NCBI RefSeq assembly: GCF_036030735.1
Contig: NZ_CP107928.1
Span: 2,170,001-2,234,000, forward strand
Reading direction: 5' to 3'
Source of the DNA: Streptomyces sp. NBC_00425
Lineage (GTDB): Bacteria; Actinomycetota; Actinomycetes; Streptomycetales; Streptomycetaceae
DNA: 64,000 nt
Both the position numbers and the translations under genes were made by a program. Each line of letters opens with the position of its first letter. The stretch's first letter is position 1. Shown in pieces: positions 12,236 to 21,061 of this stretch. The notes under the pieces were generated by a model. That model was not told where the DNA came from. It saw nothing but the letters and a program-made list of their open reading frames with translations, and did no database searches.

Positions 12236-12280
12236 CCCGGTGCGTGCCGCGAACGTGGTCGGTTCGCGGCACGCACCGGG
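12236..12280. terminator. Perfect 19-bp hairpin after the beta-helix gene
   Basis: Arms 12236-12254 and 12262-12280 are perfectly complementary with a 7-nt loop. It lies 63 bp after the stop of the plus-strand beta-helix gene, in the gap before the convergent EF-G-like gene. There is no T-tract, as is common for actinobacterial terminators. Confidence 0.8.
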
Positions 12281-12290
12281 GGCTCGTGCG

Positions 12291-12333
12291 ACCGGGGTCC
12301 CCGCGGGCCTGCCGGGCCCGCGGGGACCCCGGT
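12291..12333. terminator. Second perfect 19-bp hairpin, 3' of the EF-G-like gene
   Basis: Arms 12291-12309 and 12315-12333 pair perfectly around a 5-nt loop. It begins 10 bp after the first hairpin and lies 22 bp beyond the stop of the minus-strand EF-G-like gene. Each convergent gene therefore appears to have its own strong stem. Confidence 0.8.
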
Positions 12334-12354
12334 CCTGCGGGCCCGCGCCGGGAT

Positions 12355-14499
12355 CTACCGCGCCGGCGTCGCCGTCGGCGCCGGGGCGTACCCCGTCGGA
12401 CGGGCCGAGAAGACGCCGCGCCCCTGGGTCCGGCTGCGCAACCGGGTCGCGTAGCCGAACAGTTCGGCCAGCGGCACGGTCGCGGTGACGACGGCCGAAC
12501 CTCCGCGCACGGTCGAGTCGGTGACCCGCCCGCGTCGGCCGGCGAGGTCGCCGAGGACTTTGCCGACCACACCTTCGGGCACGGTGACCGTCACCTCGAC
12601 CACCGGTTCCAGCAGCACCATCGCGCAGCGGCGCAGGGCCTCCCGGAGCCCGAGCCGGCCGGCCGTGCGGAAGGCCGTCTCGGAGGAGTCCTTCACGTGC
12701 GTCGCCCCGTCGGTCAGGGTGACCCTGAGGCCGGTGACCGGGTGTCCCCCGATCGGGCCCTCGGCGAGGGCGTCCCGGCAGCCGGCCTCGACGGCACGAA
12801 CGTACTCCTGGGGCACCCGTCCGCCGACGACGGCCGAACGGAACACGAACCCGGTCGGGTCGTCGGCGTCCGCACCCGGCGACCCGGCGCCCTGCTGTTC
12901 GGCGCCCAGCGGTTCGACGTCGAGCACGACATGCGCGAACTGCCCTGCCCCGCCGTCCTGTTTGACGTGCCGGAAGACGAGACCGGACACGCCCCGGGCG
13001 ACCGTCTCGCGGTACGTCACCCGTGGACGGCCGACGGTGATCTCCACACCGAGGCTGCGGCGGATCTTCTCCACCGCGACCTCCAGATGCAGTTCGCCCA
13101 TGCCCGACAGCACCGTCTGACCGGTCTCGGGATCGGTCCTGACCGTCAGCGACGGATCCTCCTCGGCCGACCGCGCCAGCGCCGACGCCAGGCGGTCGGC
13201 GTCGGCGCCGGTACGCGCCTCCACCGCCACCGACACGACCGGCGCGGGCACGCCGGGCGGCTCGAGGACGAGGGGCGCCTCCGGCGCGGCCAGCGTCGAG
13301 CCCGCGCGGGCCGCCTTGAGCCCCACGACCGCCACGATGTCCCCGGCGACCGCCCGCTCCAACTGGGCGTGCCGGTCGGCCTGCACCCGCAGGATCCGCC
13401 CGATCCGCTCGGTGCGCCGCGTGCCCGACTCCCACACCGCGTCTCCCTTCTCGATCGTGCCCGAGTACACCCTGAGGTAGGTCAGCCGGCCCGTGGGCGT
13501 GGCCCCGACCTTGAACGCGAGGGCCGCGAACGGCGCGTCCGGGTCGGCCCGACGCTGCTCGCCGGCCGCGTCCCGCTGCCGGCCGACGCCGCGGACCCCG
13601 CCGCCGGCCGGATCGGCACCGCGTACCGGCGGCACGTCCAGGGGCGACGGCAGATACGCGACGACGGCGTCGAGCAGCGGCTGGATCCCGCGGTTTCGGT
13701 AGGCCGAGCCGCACAGCACGACCACGCCGTCACCCGTGCGGGTGAGGTCGCGCAGCGCTTCGGAGAGCGTCCGCGCCGACAGCTTCCCTCGGTCGCAGAA
13801 CTCCTCCAGGGCTGCCGGGTGCCGCTCCGCCACGGCTTCCTCCAGCAGTCTGCGCCGGCGCAGCGCCTCCTCCCGCAGCTCTTCCGGGACGGGCGTGTCG
13901 ACGGCCGTGTCGCCGCCGTCCGCACTCCAGGTCAGCGCCCGCATCCGCAGCAGGTCGACGACCCCCTCGAAGGCGTCCTCCGCCCCGATCGGCAGCTGTA
14001 CGACCAACGGCACGGGGTGCAGCCGGGCCCGGATGGACTCCACCGCGGCGTCGAGATCGGCGCCCGCCCGGTCCAGCTTGTTCACGAACGCGATCCTGGG
14101 CACGCCGTAGCGGTCGGCCTGCCGCCACACGGACTCGCTCTGCGGTTCCACGCCGGCCACGGCGTCGAACACGGCGACCGCCCCGTCCAGCACCCGCAGG
14201 GACCGCTCCACCTCGTCGGCGAAGTCGACGTGCCCGGGGGTGTCGATCAGGTTGACGCGGTGGCCGTCCCACTCGCAGCTGACGGCCGCGGCGAAGATGG
14301 TGATCCCGCGGTCGCGCTCCTGGGGGTCGAAGTCGGTGACGGTGGTGCCGTCGTGGACCTCGCCGCGCTTGTGCGTGGTCCCGGTGGCGTACAGGATCCG
14401 CTCGGTGACGGTGGTCTTGCCCGCGTCGACGTGGGCGAGGATGCCCAGGTTGCGGACGGCGGAGAGTCGGGTGAGGTCACGATCGGGGTTGGTGCGCAC
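12355..14499 (-). CDS. EF-G-like translational GTPase (EF-G paralogue / TetM-type family)
   Basis: A 714-residue GTPase with an intact G domain: G1 [10 protein letters not shown]2 RGITI, G3 DTPGH, G4 NKLD. Domain II ([16 protein letters not shown]), domain III ([15 protein letters not shown]), domain IV and a complete domain V follow. The GTG at 14499 places the first conserved residue ([15 protein letters not shown]) about 15 residues in, as usual. It stands alone with no rpsL/rpsG/tuf neighbours, so it is a secondary paralogue rather than the housekeeping fusA. Such copies act in ribosome rescue, back-translocation or ribosomal protection; the exact role is not visible. Confidence 0.87.
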   Translation of the reverse strand: MRTNPDRDLTRLSAVRNLGILAHVDAGKTTVTERILYATGTTHKRGEVHDGTTVTDFDPQERDRGITIFAAAVSCEWDGHRVNLIDTPGHVDFADEVERSLRVLDGAVAVFDAVAGVEPQSESVWRQADRYGVPRIAFVNKLDRAGADLDAAVESIRARLHPVPLVVQLPIGAEDAFEGVVDLLRMRALTWSADGGDTAVDTPVPEELREEALRRRRLLEEAVAERHPAALEEFCDRGKLSARTLSEALRDLTRTGDGVVVLCGSAYRNRGIQPLLDAVVAYLPSPLDVPPVRGADPAGGGVRGVGRQRDAAGEQRRADPDAPFAALAFKVGATPTGRLTYLRVYSGTIEKGDAVWESGTRRTERIGRILRVQADRHAQLERAVAGDIVAVVGLKAARAGSTLAAPEAPLVLEPPGVPAPVVSVAVEARTGADADRLASALARSAEEDPSLTVRTDPETGQTVLSGMGELHLEVAVEKIRRSLGVEITVGRPRVTYRETVARGVSGLVFRHVKQDGGAGQFAHVVLDVEPLGAEQQGAGSPGADADDPTGFVFRSAVVGGRVPQEYVRAVEAGCRDALAEGPIGGHPVTGLRVTLTDGATHVKDSSETAFRTAGRLGLREALRRCAMVLLEPVVEVTVTVPEGVVGKVLGDLAGRRGRVTDSTVRGGSAVVTATVPLAELFGYATRLRSRTQGRGVFSARPTGYAPAPTATPAR

Positions 14500-15002
14500 G
14501 GCCGTCGGCCTTTCGGGATGTTCCTGGGAACGGGCGGCGCGATGTGCCGGGACGAGGGCGGCGAGCCGCACGGGCTCGAACGGTCGCGCGGCAGGTCCGA
14601 CGATGATGGATCGTCAGAAGTGCTGCGGTGAACGTCTCTTGTTCGCTCGGACCTTCGTCAGGCGATCCGGTGCCGGCCGCGCAGCGGGCACCGGACGGAC
14701 GAAGACACGAGGATCACCTCGTAGCGGGAGCGGGGGGCGACGACAGCGGTGTGGTCACGCATGGCCGGGCCCCCTCGTGTGCGGTGGTACGGCGCGCCGC
14801 CGTGCAGCGGTCGCGCTCGATCTGCAGTGAGTGTAGGAGCGAAGGACCGGCCCGGCACGTTATTTACCGTCGTCCGGGGGATCGTCGTCCTGGGGCGGAC
14901 GCCTCGGCCACGGTGCGCGAGGCTCCCCTCGGCCTCGGCCTCGGCCTCGGCCTCGGCCGGAACGGGCTTGCCGTCGACGGCGCCGTGGCGGTGGGGACAT
15001 GA
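14500..15002. other. Intergenic region without a convincing gene; holds a hexanucleotide repeat
   Basis: About 500 bp between the EF-G-like and nucleotidyltransferase genes, both on the minus strand. The frames here are low-complexity and Arg/Pro-rich with no recognisable domain. The EF-G-like promoter should lie near 14500-14600. The only structured element seen is the repeat at 14929-14958. Confidence 0.6.
14929..14958. repeat. Five perfect tandem copies of TCGGCC
   Basis: A 30-bp perfect microsatellite of hexamer units. It lies just beyond the stop of the minus-strand nucleotidyltransferase gene, so it is non-coding in the preferred annotation. Copy number could vary between strains. Confidence 0.9.
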
Positions 15003-15692
15003 CTACGCCGCCGCGTAGAACCGTCTGCGGACCCGGCGCAGCCAGGCGTCGGCGGCGCTCTCGTCGGGCCGGTCCGGCAGGACGCTGCGCGTCTCGGCGA
15101 ACGCCTCCTCGAAGCGGCGCAGCAGCGGCAGCGCGGCGTCGGGATCGGCGGCGACCTCCTCGCCGAAGCGGTGGTAGCTCTCCGGGTCCTCGACCCTGAT
15201 CGTCAGCCGCCCAGCGGAGTACAGCTCGTATCCCTGGGTGCACAGCCGCCTGAGATGCCGGGCGTGCTTGGCGCTGCGTCTGCGGCTGTCCGCCGCGGGA
15301 GCGCCCTCGCCGCGGTTGCGCAGTCGGCGGAACTGCTGGGTCGCGTACCCGAGATAGGCGTCGCGCACCCGCTGGGCGCTGAGCAACGTGGTGCGCAGGC
15401 CGATGAGTTCGTCGCCGAGCGGGGTGCGCACCTCGTACAGCTCGTCGGGCAGCCAGACGAGTTCCATGACGGTCGGATTGCCGCCGAGCGCGAGCCGGCA
15501 CCACTTCGCGGCCTCGTGCAGGGTGCGGTCGGGCGCCGTGCTGACGTGCGACTCCTTCGGGGTGTGCAGGCCGTGCAGTTCCTCGGTGGGTGCGGCGAAC
15601 ATGCCGAGCCGGTCCACGTCGGAGCCCTCGTGGGCGAGGCCGTAGGCGGTCGAGCCGACGATGCCGGACAGCAGGATGTTGGTGACGGTCAC
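15003..15692 (-). CDS. YcgL-type (COG3541) predicted nucleotidyltransferase
   Basis: A 229-residue protein with a minimal nucleotidyltransferase signature near the N-terminus: GSTAYGLAHEGSDVD, giving GS followed by the DxD metal-binding pair. The remainder is helical (RDAYLGYATQQFRRL and after) and matches COG3541 proteins such as YcgL. Some relatives occur with RNA ligases in RNA repair or phage contexts, but none is adjacent. The substrate is unknown. Confidence 0.8.
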   Translation of the reverse strand: MTVTNILLSGIVGSTAYGLAHEGSDVDRLGMFAAPTEELHGLHTPKESHVSTAPDRTLHEAAKWCRLALGGNPTVMELVWLPDELYEVRTPLGDELIGLRTTLLSAQRVRDAYLGYATQQFRRLRNRGEGAPAADSRRRSAKHARHLRRLCTQGYELYSAGRLTIRVEDPESYHRFGEEVAADPDAALPLLRRFEEAFAETRSVLPDRPDESAADAWLRRVRRRFYAAA

Positions 15693-15933
15693 AGGTGCCC
15701 CCGGTCGTTCCCCCGACGATGATCACCCCGGCGCCGCGATCGGGCGACGGGATGGCCATGATGCCCTGCGCCCGGTGCCCGCCACCTCGCATTTTCCCGG
15801 CGGCCCCGCGGACGCCGGGCTGTCCCTCGCCGGCGCCGCGGCTTCACCCGTACGACTCGTTGCGCTGGTCGAGCGGCCTGGCCGGTGGTGCCGTGGAGGG
15901 CAGGGCAGCCGACCCCGTCCTCTGGAGGCATCC

Positions 15934-16839
15934 GTGACCACCCCTCGTCCGTCGTCCCGCCCGACCTGCCCGCCCCGCCCGTCCGGCCCGGCGGGACCGA
16001 CCCGTCCGGGCCGCCCGGTGCGCCCGGTGCGGGCGCTGACGGCCGTCCTGGCCGCCGGAACGCTGCTCGTCACGACGGCCGCGTGTTCCGGCGGGGAGGA
16101 CGGCGCGTCCAGCGCGTCGAGCGCCTCCGGCGTCGCGGCCTCGCCCGTGGCCGAACGGACGACCACCGCGTCCCCCGGCAAGAACACGCTCACGTCGGCC
16201 GGCGCGCGGACCGCTCTGATCACCGAGGGCGACCTGGAGGACGACTGGACGCAGGTGGCGGAGAAGACGGCGCAGTCCTGGGAGGACGAGCTGCTCATCG
16301 GCACGGTCGACACCCAGCAGTTCCTCACCGGCAAGACGCAGGCCGCCGACTGCCAGCGGCTGCTCGACGGGCTGTACGGCGACGACCTGCTGGGCCGCCC
16401 GTCCGGCGCGTCGGAGCTCACCGGCTTCACCGAGGGCGACTCGCGGCTGCTCTACCAGGTCGCCGCCTACGACCGGGACGACCTCGACAAGTCGCTGGAC
16501 TGGCTGGGGTCGCTGCCCACCGAGTGCGACCAGTTCACCGCGAAGGGCTCCGACGGCACCCTCACCGTGCAGGTCGTCGAAGCCTCGCTGCCGAAGTCGG
16601 GGGACGCCCGCGAGGGCGTCACCGTGACGGTGAAGGGGACCTCCGGCGGCTCACCGGTCACCCTCACGGTGGACGTCGCGGCCGTACGGGTCGGGGACGA
16701 CGCGATCACCGTCACCAACGGCGGGTACGGCGGTGCGGACCACGACAGCACCAAGGACGCGGTGAGCCACGGCACCACCCGGCTCAAGGACGTCCGGGAG
16801 GGCCGCACTCCGGCCCCCGAGCCCAGCGAGTTCGACTGA
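15934..16839 (+). CDS. Putative surface lipoprotein of unknown function
   Basis: A 301-residue protein. The GTG at 15934 has a TGGAGG site 7 bp upstream. A Pro/Arg-rich N-terminus precedes a hydrophobic segment ending in a lipobox (LVTTAAC, Cys at about 51), so it should be anchored outside the membrane. The mature part begins with a Ser/Thr-rich linker and has two similar acidic beta-rich halves. No family is recognised with confidence; it resembles the many sensor-like lipoproteins of Streptomyces. A perfect hairpin follows the stop codon directly. Confidence 0.75.
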   Translation: MTTPRPSSRPTCPPRPSGPAGPTRPGRPVRPVRALTAVLAAGTLLVTTAACSGGEDGASSASSASGVAASPVAERTTTASPGKNTLTSAGARTALITEGDLEDDWTQVAEKTAQSWEDELLIGTVDTQQFLTGKTQAADCQRLLDGLYGDDLLGRPSGASELTGFTEGDSRLLYQVAAYDRDDLDKSLDWLGSLPTECDQFTAKGSDGTLTVQVVEASLPKSGDAREGVTVTVKGTSGGSPVTLTVDVAAVRVGDDAITVTNGGYGGADHDSTKDAVSHGTTRLKDVREGRTPAPEPSEFD

Positions 16840-16870
16840 GCGCGCCGGCTCGGCACATCGGCCGGCGCGC
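16840..16870 (+). terminator. Hairpin terminator of the lipoprotein gene
   Basis: Arms GCGCGCCGGC (16840-16849) and GCCGGCGCGC (16861-16870) are perfectly complementary with an 11-nt loop, starting one base after the stop codon. Confidence 0.85.
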
Positions 16871-16889
16871 CGTCGGCTGAGAGCGGCCC

Positions 16890-17172
16890 CTGAAAATGAG
16901 AGTTGACGAGCCTGGGGGGCGGCCGGCCTCGGCGACAGCCTTGTCGATCTCGACTTGACGAGCTTGATCATGTCCGCGTTCGGGCCGAGGCAGCAGATGG
17001 TCGCATCGGCGTACCTGGCTGCGACCTTGATGCCCTTTGGGCCGCCGCACGCCACCCAGATGGGGACGTCGCTGGGGTGGTAGAAGCCGCTCTCGGTGTC
17101 GAGGAATTCCTTCTCGCGGTTCTCTCCGCGCCACTCGTGCCAGACCCGCTCCTTGCTGAGCAGGCCCTCGCA
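16890..17172 (-). pseudogene. Fragment of an LLM-class flavin oxidoreductase
   Basis: On the minus strand, about 95 codons match the central part of the intact LLM gene at 18165-19241: EGLLSKERVWHEWRGENREK, then CGGPKGIKVAARYADA and CLGPNADMIKLVK. The match continues in another frame (EIDKAVAEAGRPPGSS) after a frameshift near 16940. Both ends are missing, and the 5' side abuts IS3 transposase remains. It is a truncated paralogue of the neighbouring gene, left by an IS-linked rearrangement. Confidence 0.85.
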
Positions 17173-17202
17173 CCCCCTGCTCGGCTACGCGACGGGCGAG
17201 CG

Positions 17203-17447
17203 TCGTGCTTCGACAAAGCCGCCGCAGAGAGCTTCAACTCGACCATCAAGGTCGAGTACATCCACCGAAACCGGAGGCCCGCGTCAAGATCGCAATATGG
17301 ATCGTCGACTTCTACAACACATGACGGCGCCACAGCGCGGCGGGCGGCCTGCCGCCCGCCGAGTTCGAACAGATCATCAACGAGGCGCGCAACAACTACG
17401 ACCAGGACGACCTGGCCGCTCAACGGAGGCCTCTACGAAACCAGGGG
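17203..17447 (+). pseudogene. 3' remnant of an IS3-family transposase (integrase core)
   Basis: Plus-strand frames read CFDKAAAESFNSTIKVEYIH, then in a second frame ARVKIAIWIVDFYNT, a stop, RRHSAAGGLPPAEFEQII. This is the C-terminal rve domain of IS3-family OrfB, including the DDE glutamate context (AAAESFNSTIK). A frameshift and an in-frame stop inactivate it. The tail GAGGCCTCTACGAAACCAGG resembles a terminal inverted repeat. Only about 80 codons remain. Confidence 0.85.
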
Positions 17448-17485
17448 ATTGACATGGACCTACTGGTCGTCATCTCGATGGCCTC

Positions 17486-18100
17486 TCAGACCGTGGCCGA
17501 CGTGCGGACCGCGGTGAGCAGTTCGTCGGCGGTGGCGATCTCAGCCAGAAGCCCGAGCGACTCCAAGGAGGCGCTGTGAGCTGCCTCGGAGCCTGCTGAG
17601 CAGCCGTCGGAGACAACAATCGTCCGGTAGCCGAGGTCGGAGGCAGCTCGCGCGGTGCCCTCCACCGAGAGGTTGGTGGCGACCCCCGCGATGATGACCG
17701 TGTCGATGCCGGCTCCTCGCAGCAGTACGTCCAGGGAACTGGCGTGAAACCCGGTGACCCGCTGGTGGGTGACGATCGTTTCCCCGGCTCGGGGGGCGAC
17801 CTCACTCACGATCTCGGCCGCGGGGGTCCCGTCCACGAGGCAATTGTTTTGCGCGGTCATCGCCAGCAGCGGCGAGTTGGGGACCATGTCGGAGAAGTCG
17901 GGCCGGAAGGCGACCCGCGTGTAGACGACCTTGACGCCGCCGGCTCGCGCACCGTCCAGTAGCCGACTGATGGTCCCCAGCACTCCGGTGCGCTGGATTT
18001 CGGCCTGGAAGAACGGGGCCAGGGCTCCGGCCGGACCCACGACGTCACCTTGAAGGTGCACGGCGATCACGGCGCTACGTGCCGGGTCGATGGGATTCAT
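17486..18100 (-). CDS. Isochorismatase-fold protein with a replaced catalytic triad (copy A)
   Basis: A 204-residue protein with the isochorismatase-like Rossmann fold. In the family, an Asp near strand 1, a Lys in the middle and a Cys in TN.CVE form the catalytic triad. Here the Asp position is His (AVHLQ, H15), the Lys position is His (THQRVTGF, H112) and the Cys position is Ser (TNLSVEGTA, S145). The copy at 37412 has the same three changes at the same residue numbers, so they are not random decay. It may be a non-thiol hydrolase or a non-catalytic partner. It lies 64 bp downstream of the LLM monooxygenase gene and is probably co-transcribed with it, an arrangement reminiscent of RutA/RutB in pyrimidine catabolism. 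Confidence 0.85.
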   Translation of the reverse strand: MNPIDPARSAVIAVHLQGDVVGPAGALAPFFQAEIQRTGVLGTISRLLDGARAGGVKVVYTRVAFRPDFSDMVPNSPLLAMTAQNNCLVDGTPAAEIVSEVAPRAGETIVTHQRVTGFHASSLDVLLRGAGIDTVIIAGVATNLSVEGTARAASDLGYRTIVVSDGCSAGSEAAHSASLESLGLLAEIATADELLTAVRTSATV

Positions 18101-18164
18101 GGCGCTTCTCTTCTCTCTGCGGTGGTGCTTGGAGTTGCCGGCCGGATCCGAGACGGGGGTTGAT

Positions 18165-19241
18165 TCAGCCGTGGGCGAGGATCGACGAGCCGATGTCGGC
18201 GATGTCGCGGTCGGCGGTGAAGGGGTTGGAGAGCATGACCCCGACCATGTCGACGCCGGAGTCCCTCATGAGCTGGTGCTGCTGCTGGAGCTCTTCGGGG
18301 GAGCCGCACAGGCACCAGTAGTCGACGAGCTCCTTGGTGATGATGGGTCGGTGAACCGGATCGAGACCGCGTAGGTACTTCGCCCACACGTCGAGGTAGT
18401 GGGGAGCGTCCTGCACGGTGGGGTCACCGAGGTAGGCCATCGCGGCGTTGGTCGATGCCTCGACGATCGGCTGGCCGAGCTGGTCGACGTGCTCTGCCAT
18501 GAATCCCGAGTTCACGATGCAGGAGCTGATCGGCCCGGAGCCGAAGCCCTTGTCGACCCCGTCCTCCCAGGTCTCGCCGGGCCGCAGCTGGTAGAACCAC
18601 GTGTTGCTGACGAGCTTGACCGAGCCGGGCTCGCGGCCGGCGTCCGCGACGGCCTTGTCGAGGGCCCGGCGGACGACCTGGATCATGTCCGGGTTGGGTC
18701 CGAGGCAGTAGGTGATGGCATCGGCGTGCTTGGCGGCGATCGCCATGCCCTTCGGGCCCCCTACCGCCATCCAGATCTCGGGCCGGTTGTCGAGGTCGTA
18801 CCAGAGGCCCTCCTTGTCGAGGAACTCGACTTCGCGCTCCTGGCCCCGCCACTTCTGTGTCACCCGCTGCCCATCGAGCAGGCCCTTGATGACACTGAAC
18901 GCGTCATCGAGCTCACGCATCGTCGAAGGCTTCGCACCCATCGACCTCAGCGCGTTGTTGGCGGTGCCCATCGCCATGAAGACCCGGCCGGGTGCGAGAG
19001 CGTTCAGCGTCGCGATGGAGTTGGCCGTCACCGGAGGAATCCGGGTCAAGGGGTTGGTGACCCACGTCCCCAGCTTGATCGTGCTGGTGTCACGTGAGGC
19101 GAGTGCGAGGTACTGGTACGGGTCGCTGAACAGGAGCGGTCCTTCGCCGACCCCGAAGTGGCTCGCGCCGGCGTCCTCAGCCTGCTTGACCCAGTCGACC
19201 GAGTCGATCTTGGCGCAGCTGCCGATACAGAAGTCCACCAT
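18165..19241 (-). CDS. LLM-class (luciferase-like) flavin/F420-dependent monooxygenase
   Basis: A 358-residue TIM-barrel oxidoreductase of the bacterial luciferase superfamily, using reduced FMN or F420. Typical segments are WVKQAEDAGASHFGVGEGPL near the start and IWMAVGGPKGMAIAAKHADA in the middle. The ATG at 19241 has AAGGTGG upstream and overlaps the stop of the ThDP-enzyme gene by one base, so the two are coupled. The cofactor cannot be decided from sequence alone. In this cluster it is the likely oxygenase acting on the ring substrate or a heteroatom. Confidence 0.9.
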   Translation of the reverse strand: MVDFCIGSCAKIDSVDWVKQAEDAGASHFGVGEGPLLFSDPYQYLALASRDTSTIKLGTWVTNPLTRIPPVTANSIATLNALAPGRVFMAMGTANNALRSMGAKPSTMRELDDAFSVIKGLLDGQRVTQKWRGQEREVEFLDKEGLWYDLDNRPEIWMAVGGPKGMAIAAKHADAITYCLGPNPDMIQVVRRALDKAVADAGREPGSVKLVSNTWFYQLRPGETWEDGVDKGFGSGPISSCIVNSGFMAEHVDQLGQPIVEASTNAAMAYLGDPTVQDAPHYLDVWAKYLRGLDPVHRPIITKELVDYWCLCGSPEELQQQHQLMRDSGVDMVGVMLSNPFTADRDIADIGSSILAHG

Positions 19242-20941
19242 CACTCCACCTTTCCGTCCCACGATGTGATAGGCGGACGCGCATCGGGGTCACACCGGAC
19301 CTCGATGAGCCACGTCCGCCCGCTGTCCAGCGCCTTCTTGAGCGCCGGTCCGAGTTCTGAGGGGGCCTCGACGCGGATCGCGTCGGCGCCGCAGGCCCGA
19401 GCGACTGCGGCGTGGTCGACGGGCGCGAAGTCGACTGCGGAAGTGTGTTCGCCGAACTGGACGAGTTCTACGTGCTTCTGGAAGCCGAGGATGCCGTTGT
19501 CGAGCACGACGACGACCACGGGCAGGCCCTCACGAACGGAGCTCTCGAGCTCGGACCAGACATGGCCGAAGCCGCCGTCGCCGACAAGCGCGACGACCAC
19601 GGAGTCGGGGTCCGCGGCGCGGGCTCCCAGGGCCAGCGGGAGCCCCCAGCCCAAGCCGGCCAGTCCACGAGGAGCAAGGAAGCGCTGTCCCACGCGCCGC
19701 GAGCGCATGTAGTTGCCCATCCAGATGGTCGAGTAGCTGGCGTCGGCGGTCACGATGGCTCGGCGGTTGGCGACGGCGGCGTCGATCTCGGCCGACACCC
19801 GCTCTGGGCGGATCGGCCGGCTGTCGCCCGTCACGAGGTCGGCAACCGCCTCGGTGAAGCGGGCTCTGGCTTCTGCGATGACCTCCGCCACCGCGTCGCG
19901 CGCCTCGTTGCGCTTGGTGAGGTCCATGCCTTCGAGAGCGTCGAGGATCGCCTCGAGGTTCAGGCGGGCATCACCAGCCACTCGGAGGTCCGCCTCGTAG
20001 TTGCGGCCCATCTCGGCGCTGTCGATGTCGAGGTGGATGACGGTTGCGTCACTCGGGAAGGCCTGCCACGCGTCGGTGCCGTTCTCATTCGTGCGCGAGC
20101 CGACGAAGATCACCAGGTCGCTGGCCTTGACCCAGTCACGGAGGTGGTGGGTGGCAGAGTGCTTGCCCATGTAGTTCGACACGACGCCCAAGGACAGGGG
20201 GTGACGCTCGTCGACGGCTCCCTTGCCCATTGTGGTCGTGGCCACGGCGACAGACGCCCGCTCCTGAAGCGAGGCCACGGCGTCGGCAGCACCGGAGAGA
20301 TGCACGCCGCCGCCGGCGATGAGCAGCGGCTGCTCTGCGCGGGCGATGAGCTCCGCAGCACGGTGGGTCTCGGCGGCCCCGACCTGCGTCCGGTCGAGTG
20401 GGAAGCTGCCGTGGGACGCGCGCCGAACGGAGGTAGAGGGAGCTGCCATCATCAGCACGTCTCGCGGGAGCAGCAGGACGACCGGTCCTGGCCTGCCGGA
20501 GCACGCGGTGGCGATGGCCATGTCAAGGTAGTCGTCGATGCGTGCGGGGTCGTCGAGCGACCCGATCCACTTCGCGACCGAGCTGAACAATCCCCGGTGG
20601 TCGAACTCCTGGAACGCGTTGCGGTCTCGATTGGCCAAGGGCACGTCCTGAACGAGCGCCAGCAGAGGCACCGAGACCTTCAGGGCCTCCGCCATCGGCG
20701 GGACGAGCAACGTCGCGGCCGGACCGTTCTGCGCTGCCACGACGCCGATCCGCCCGGAGACGCGCGCGTAGCCGTCGGCCATCGTGCCGCCGGCATTCTC
20801 TGTGCGGTACGTGATCTGGCGGATCCCCACCTTCGGGGTGGCCAGGAAGAGTGCCGACGGCAGACTCTGCCCGAAGATGTCAGTGACCCCGTGGCGCGCC
20901 AGCCCTTCGGCCAAGGCATCGGCGACGGTGCGTTGCCTCAT
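19241..20941 (-). CDS. ThDP-dependent enzyme (acetolactate synthase / benzoylformate decarboxylase type)
   Basis: A 566-residue three-domain thiamine-diphosphate enzyme. The cofactor-activating glutamate is in YRTENAGG (E48) and the Mg/ThDP motif runs from GDG (454) to DN (481-482). It lacks features diagnostic of true acetolactate synthase and could be a 2-oxo-acid decarboxylase, a C-C lyase or a ligase. The ATG at 20941 has GGAGG 7 bp upstream. It is the first gene of the minus-strand half of cluster A. A truncated paralogue lies at 50422-50634 with a matching promoter. Confidence 0.9.
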   Translation of the reverse strand: MRQRTVADALAEGLARHGVTDIFGQSLPSALFLATPKVGIRQITYRTENAGGTMADGYARVSGRIGVVAAQNGPAATLLVPPMAEALKVSVPLLALVQDVPLANRDRNAFQEFDHRGLFSSVAKWIGSLDDPARIDDYLDMAIATACSGRPGPVVLLLPRDVLMMAAPSTSVRRASHGSFPLDRTQVGAAETHRAAELIARAEQPLLIAGGGVHLSGAADAVASLQERASVAVATTTMGKGAVDERHPLSLGVVSNYMGKHSATHHLRDWVKASDLVIFVGSRTNENGTDAWQAFPSDATVIHLDIDSAEMGRNYEADLRVAGDARLNLEAILDALEGMDLTKRNEARDAVAEVIAEARARFTEAVADLVTGDSRPIRPERVSAEIDAAVANRRAIVTADASYSTIWMGNYMRSRRVGQRFLAPRGLAGLGWGLPLALGARAADPDSVVVALVGDGGFGHVWSELESSVREGLPVVVVVLDNGILGFQKHVELVQFGEHTSAVDFAPVDHAAVARACGADAIRVEAPSELGPALKKALDSGRTWLIEVRCDPDARPPITSWDGKVE

Positions 20942-21024
20942 CGTTTCCTCCACGTTTCGACGAGCCACGGTGGGCCGTCCGGCACCAGCGTGGAACCGCG
21001 ACACGGGGTCGGTCCAATAGTGAT

Positions 21025-21052
21025 CTGTGCAGCACTGAGAACCGTTGGTTAT
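21025..21052. promoter_or_regulatory. LysR-type control element, copy A
   Basis: CTGTGCAG, two bases, CTGAGAA, five bases, GGTTAT. The same ordered blocks with the same spacings occur in reverse orientation at 50313-50340, between an intact LysR gene and a truncated ThDP-enzyme gene. The dyad AACC-GTT-GGTT fits a LysR-type binding site. Conservation across two loci whose flanking genes have decayed differently supports a regulatory role. Confidence 0.7.
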
Positions 21053-21061
21053 CGTCTCCCA

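Noticed and set aside
10035..12572. Minus-strand 845-codon frame
   Set aside because: It is antisense to the beta-helix gene with Asp/Val/Gly-rich low complexity. Long antisense frames are common in high-GC DNA.
12355..14499. Calling the EF-G-like gene a tetracycline-resistance determinant
   Set aside because: TetM-type and EF-G paralogues share these motifs. No feature visible by eye proves ribosomal protection.
12244..14631. Plus-strand 795-codon frame
   Set aside because: It is antisense to the EF-G-like gene, which has all GTPase motifs.
14929..14958. TCGGCC repeats as a CRISPR-like array
   Set aside because: The units are contiguous 6-mers without spacers. No Cas genes or CRISPR arrays are visible anywhere in the window.
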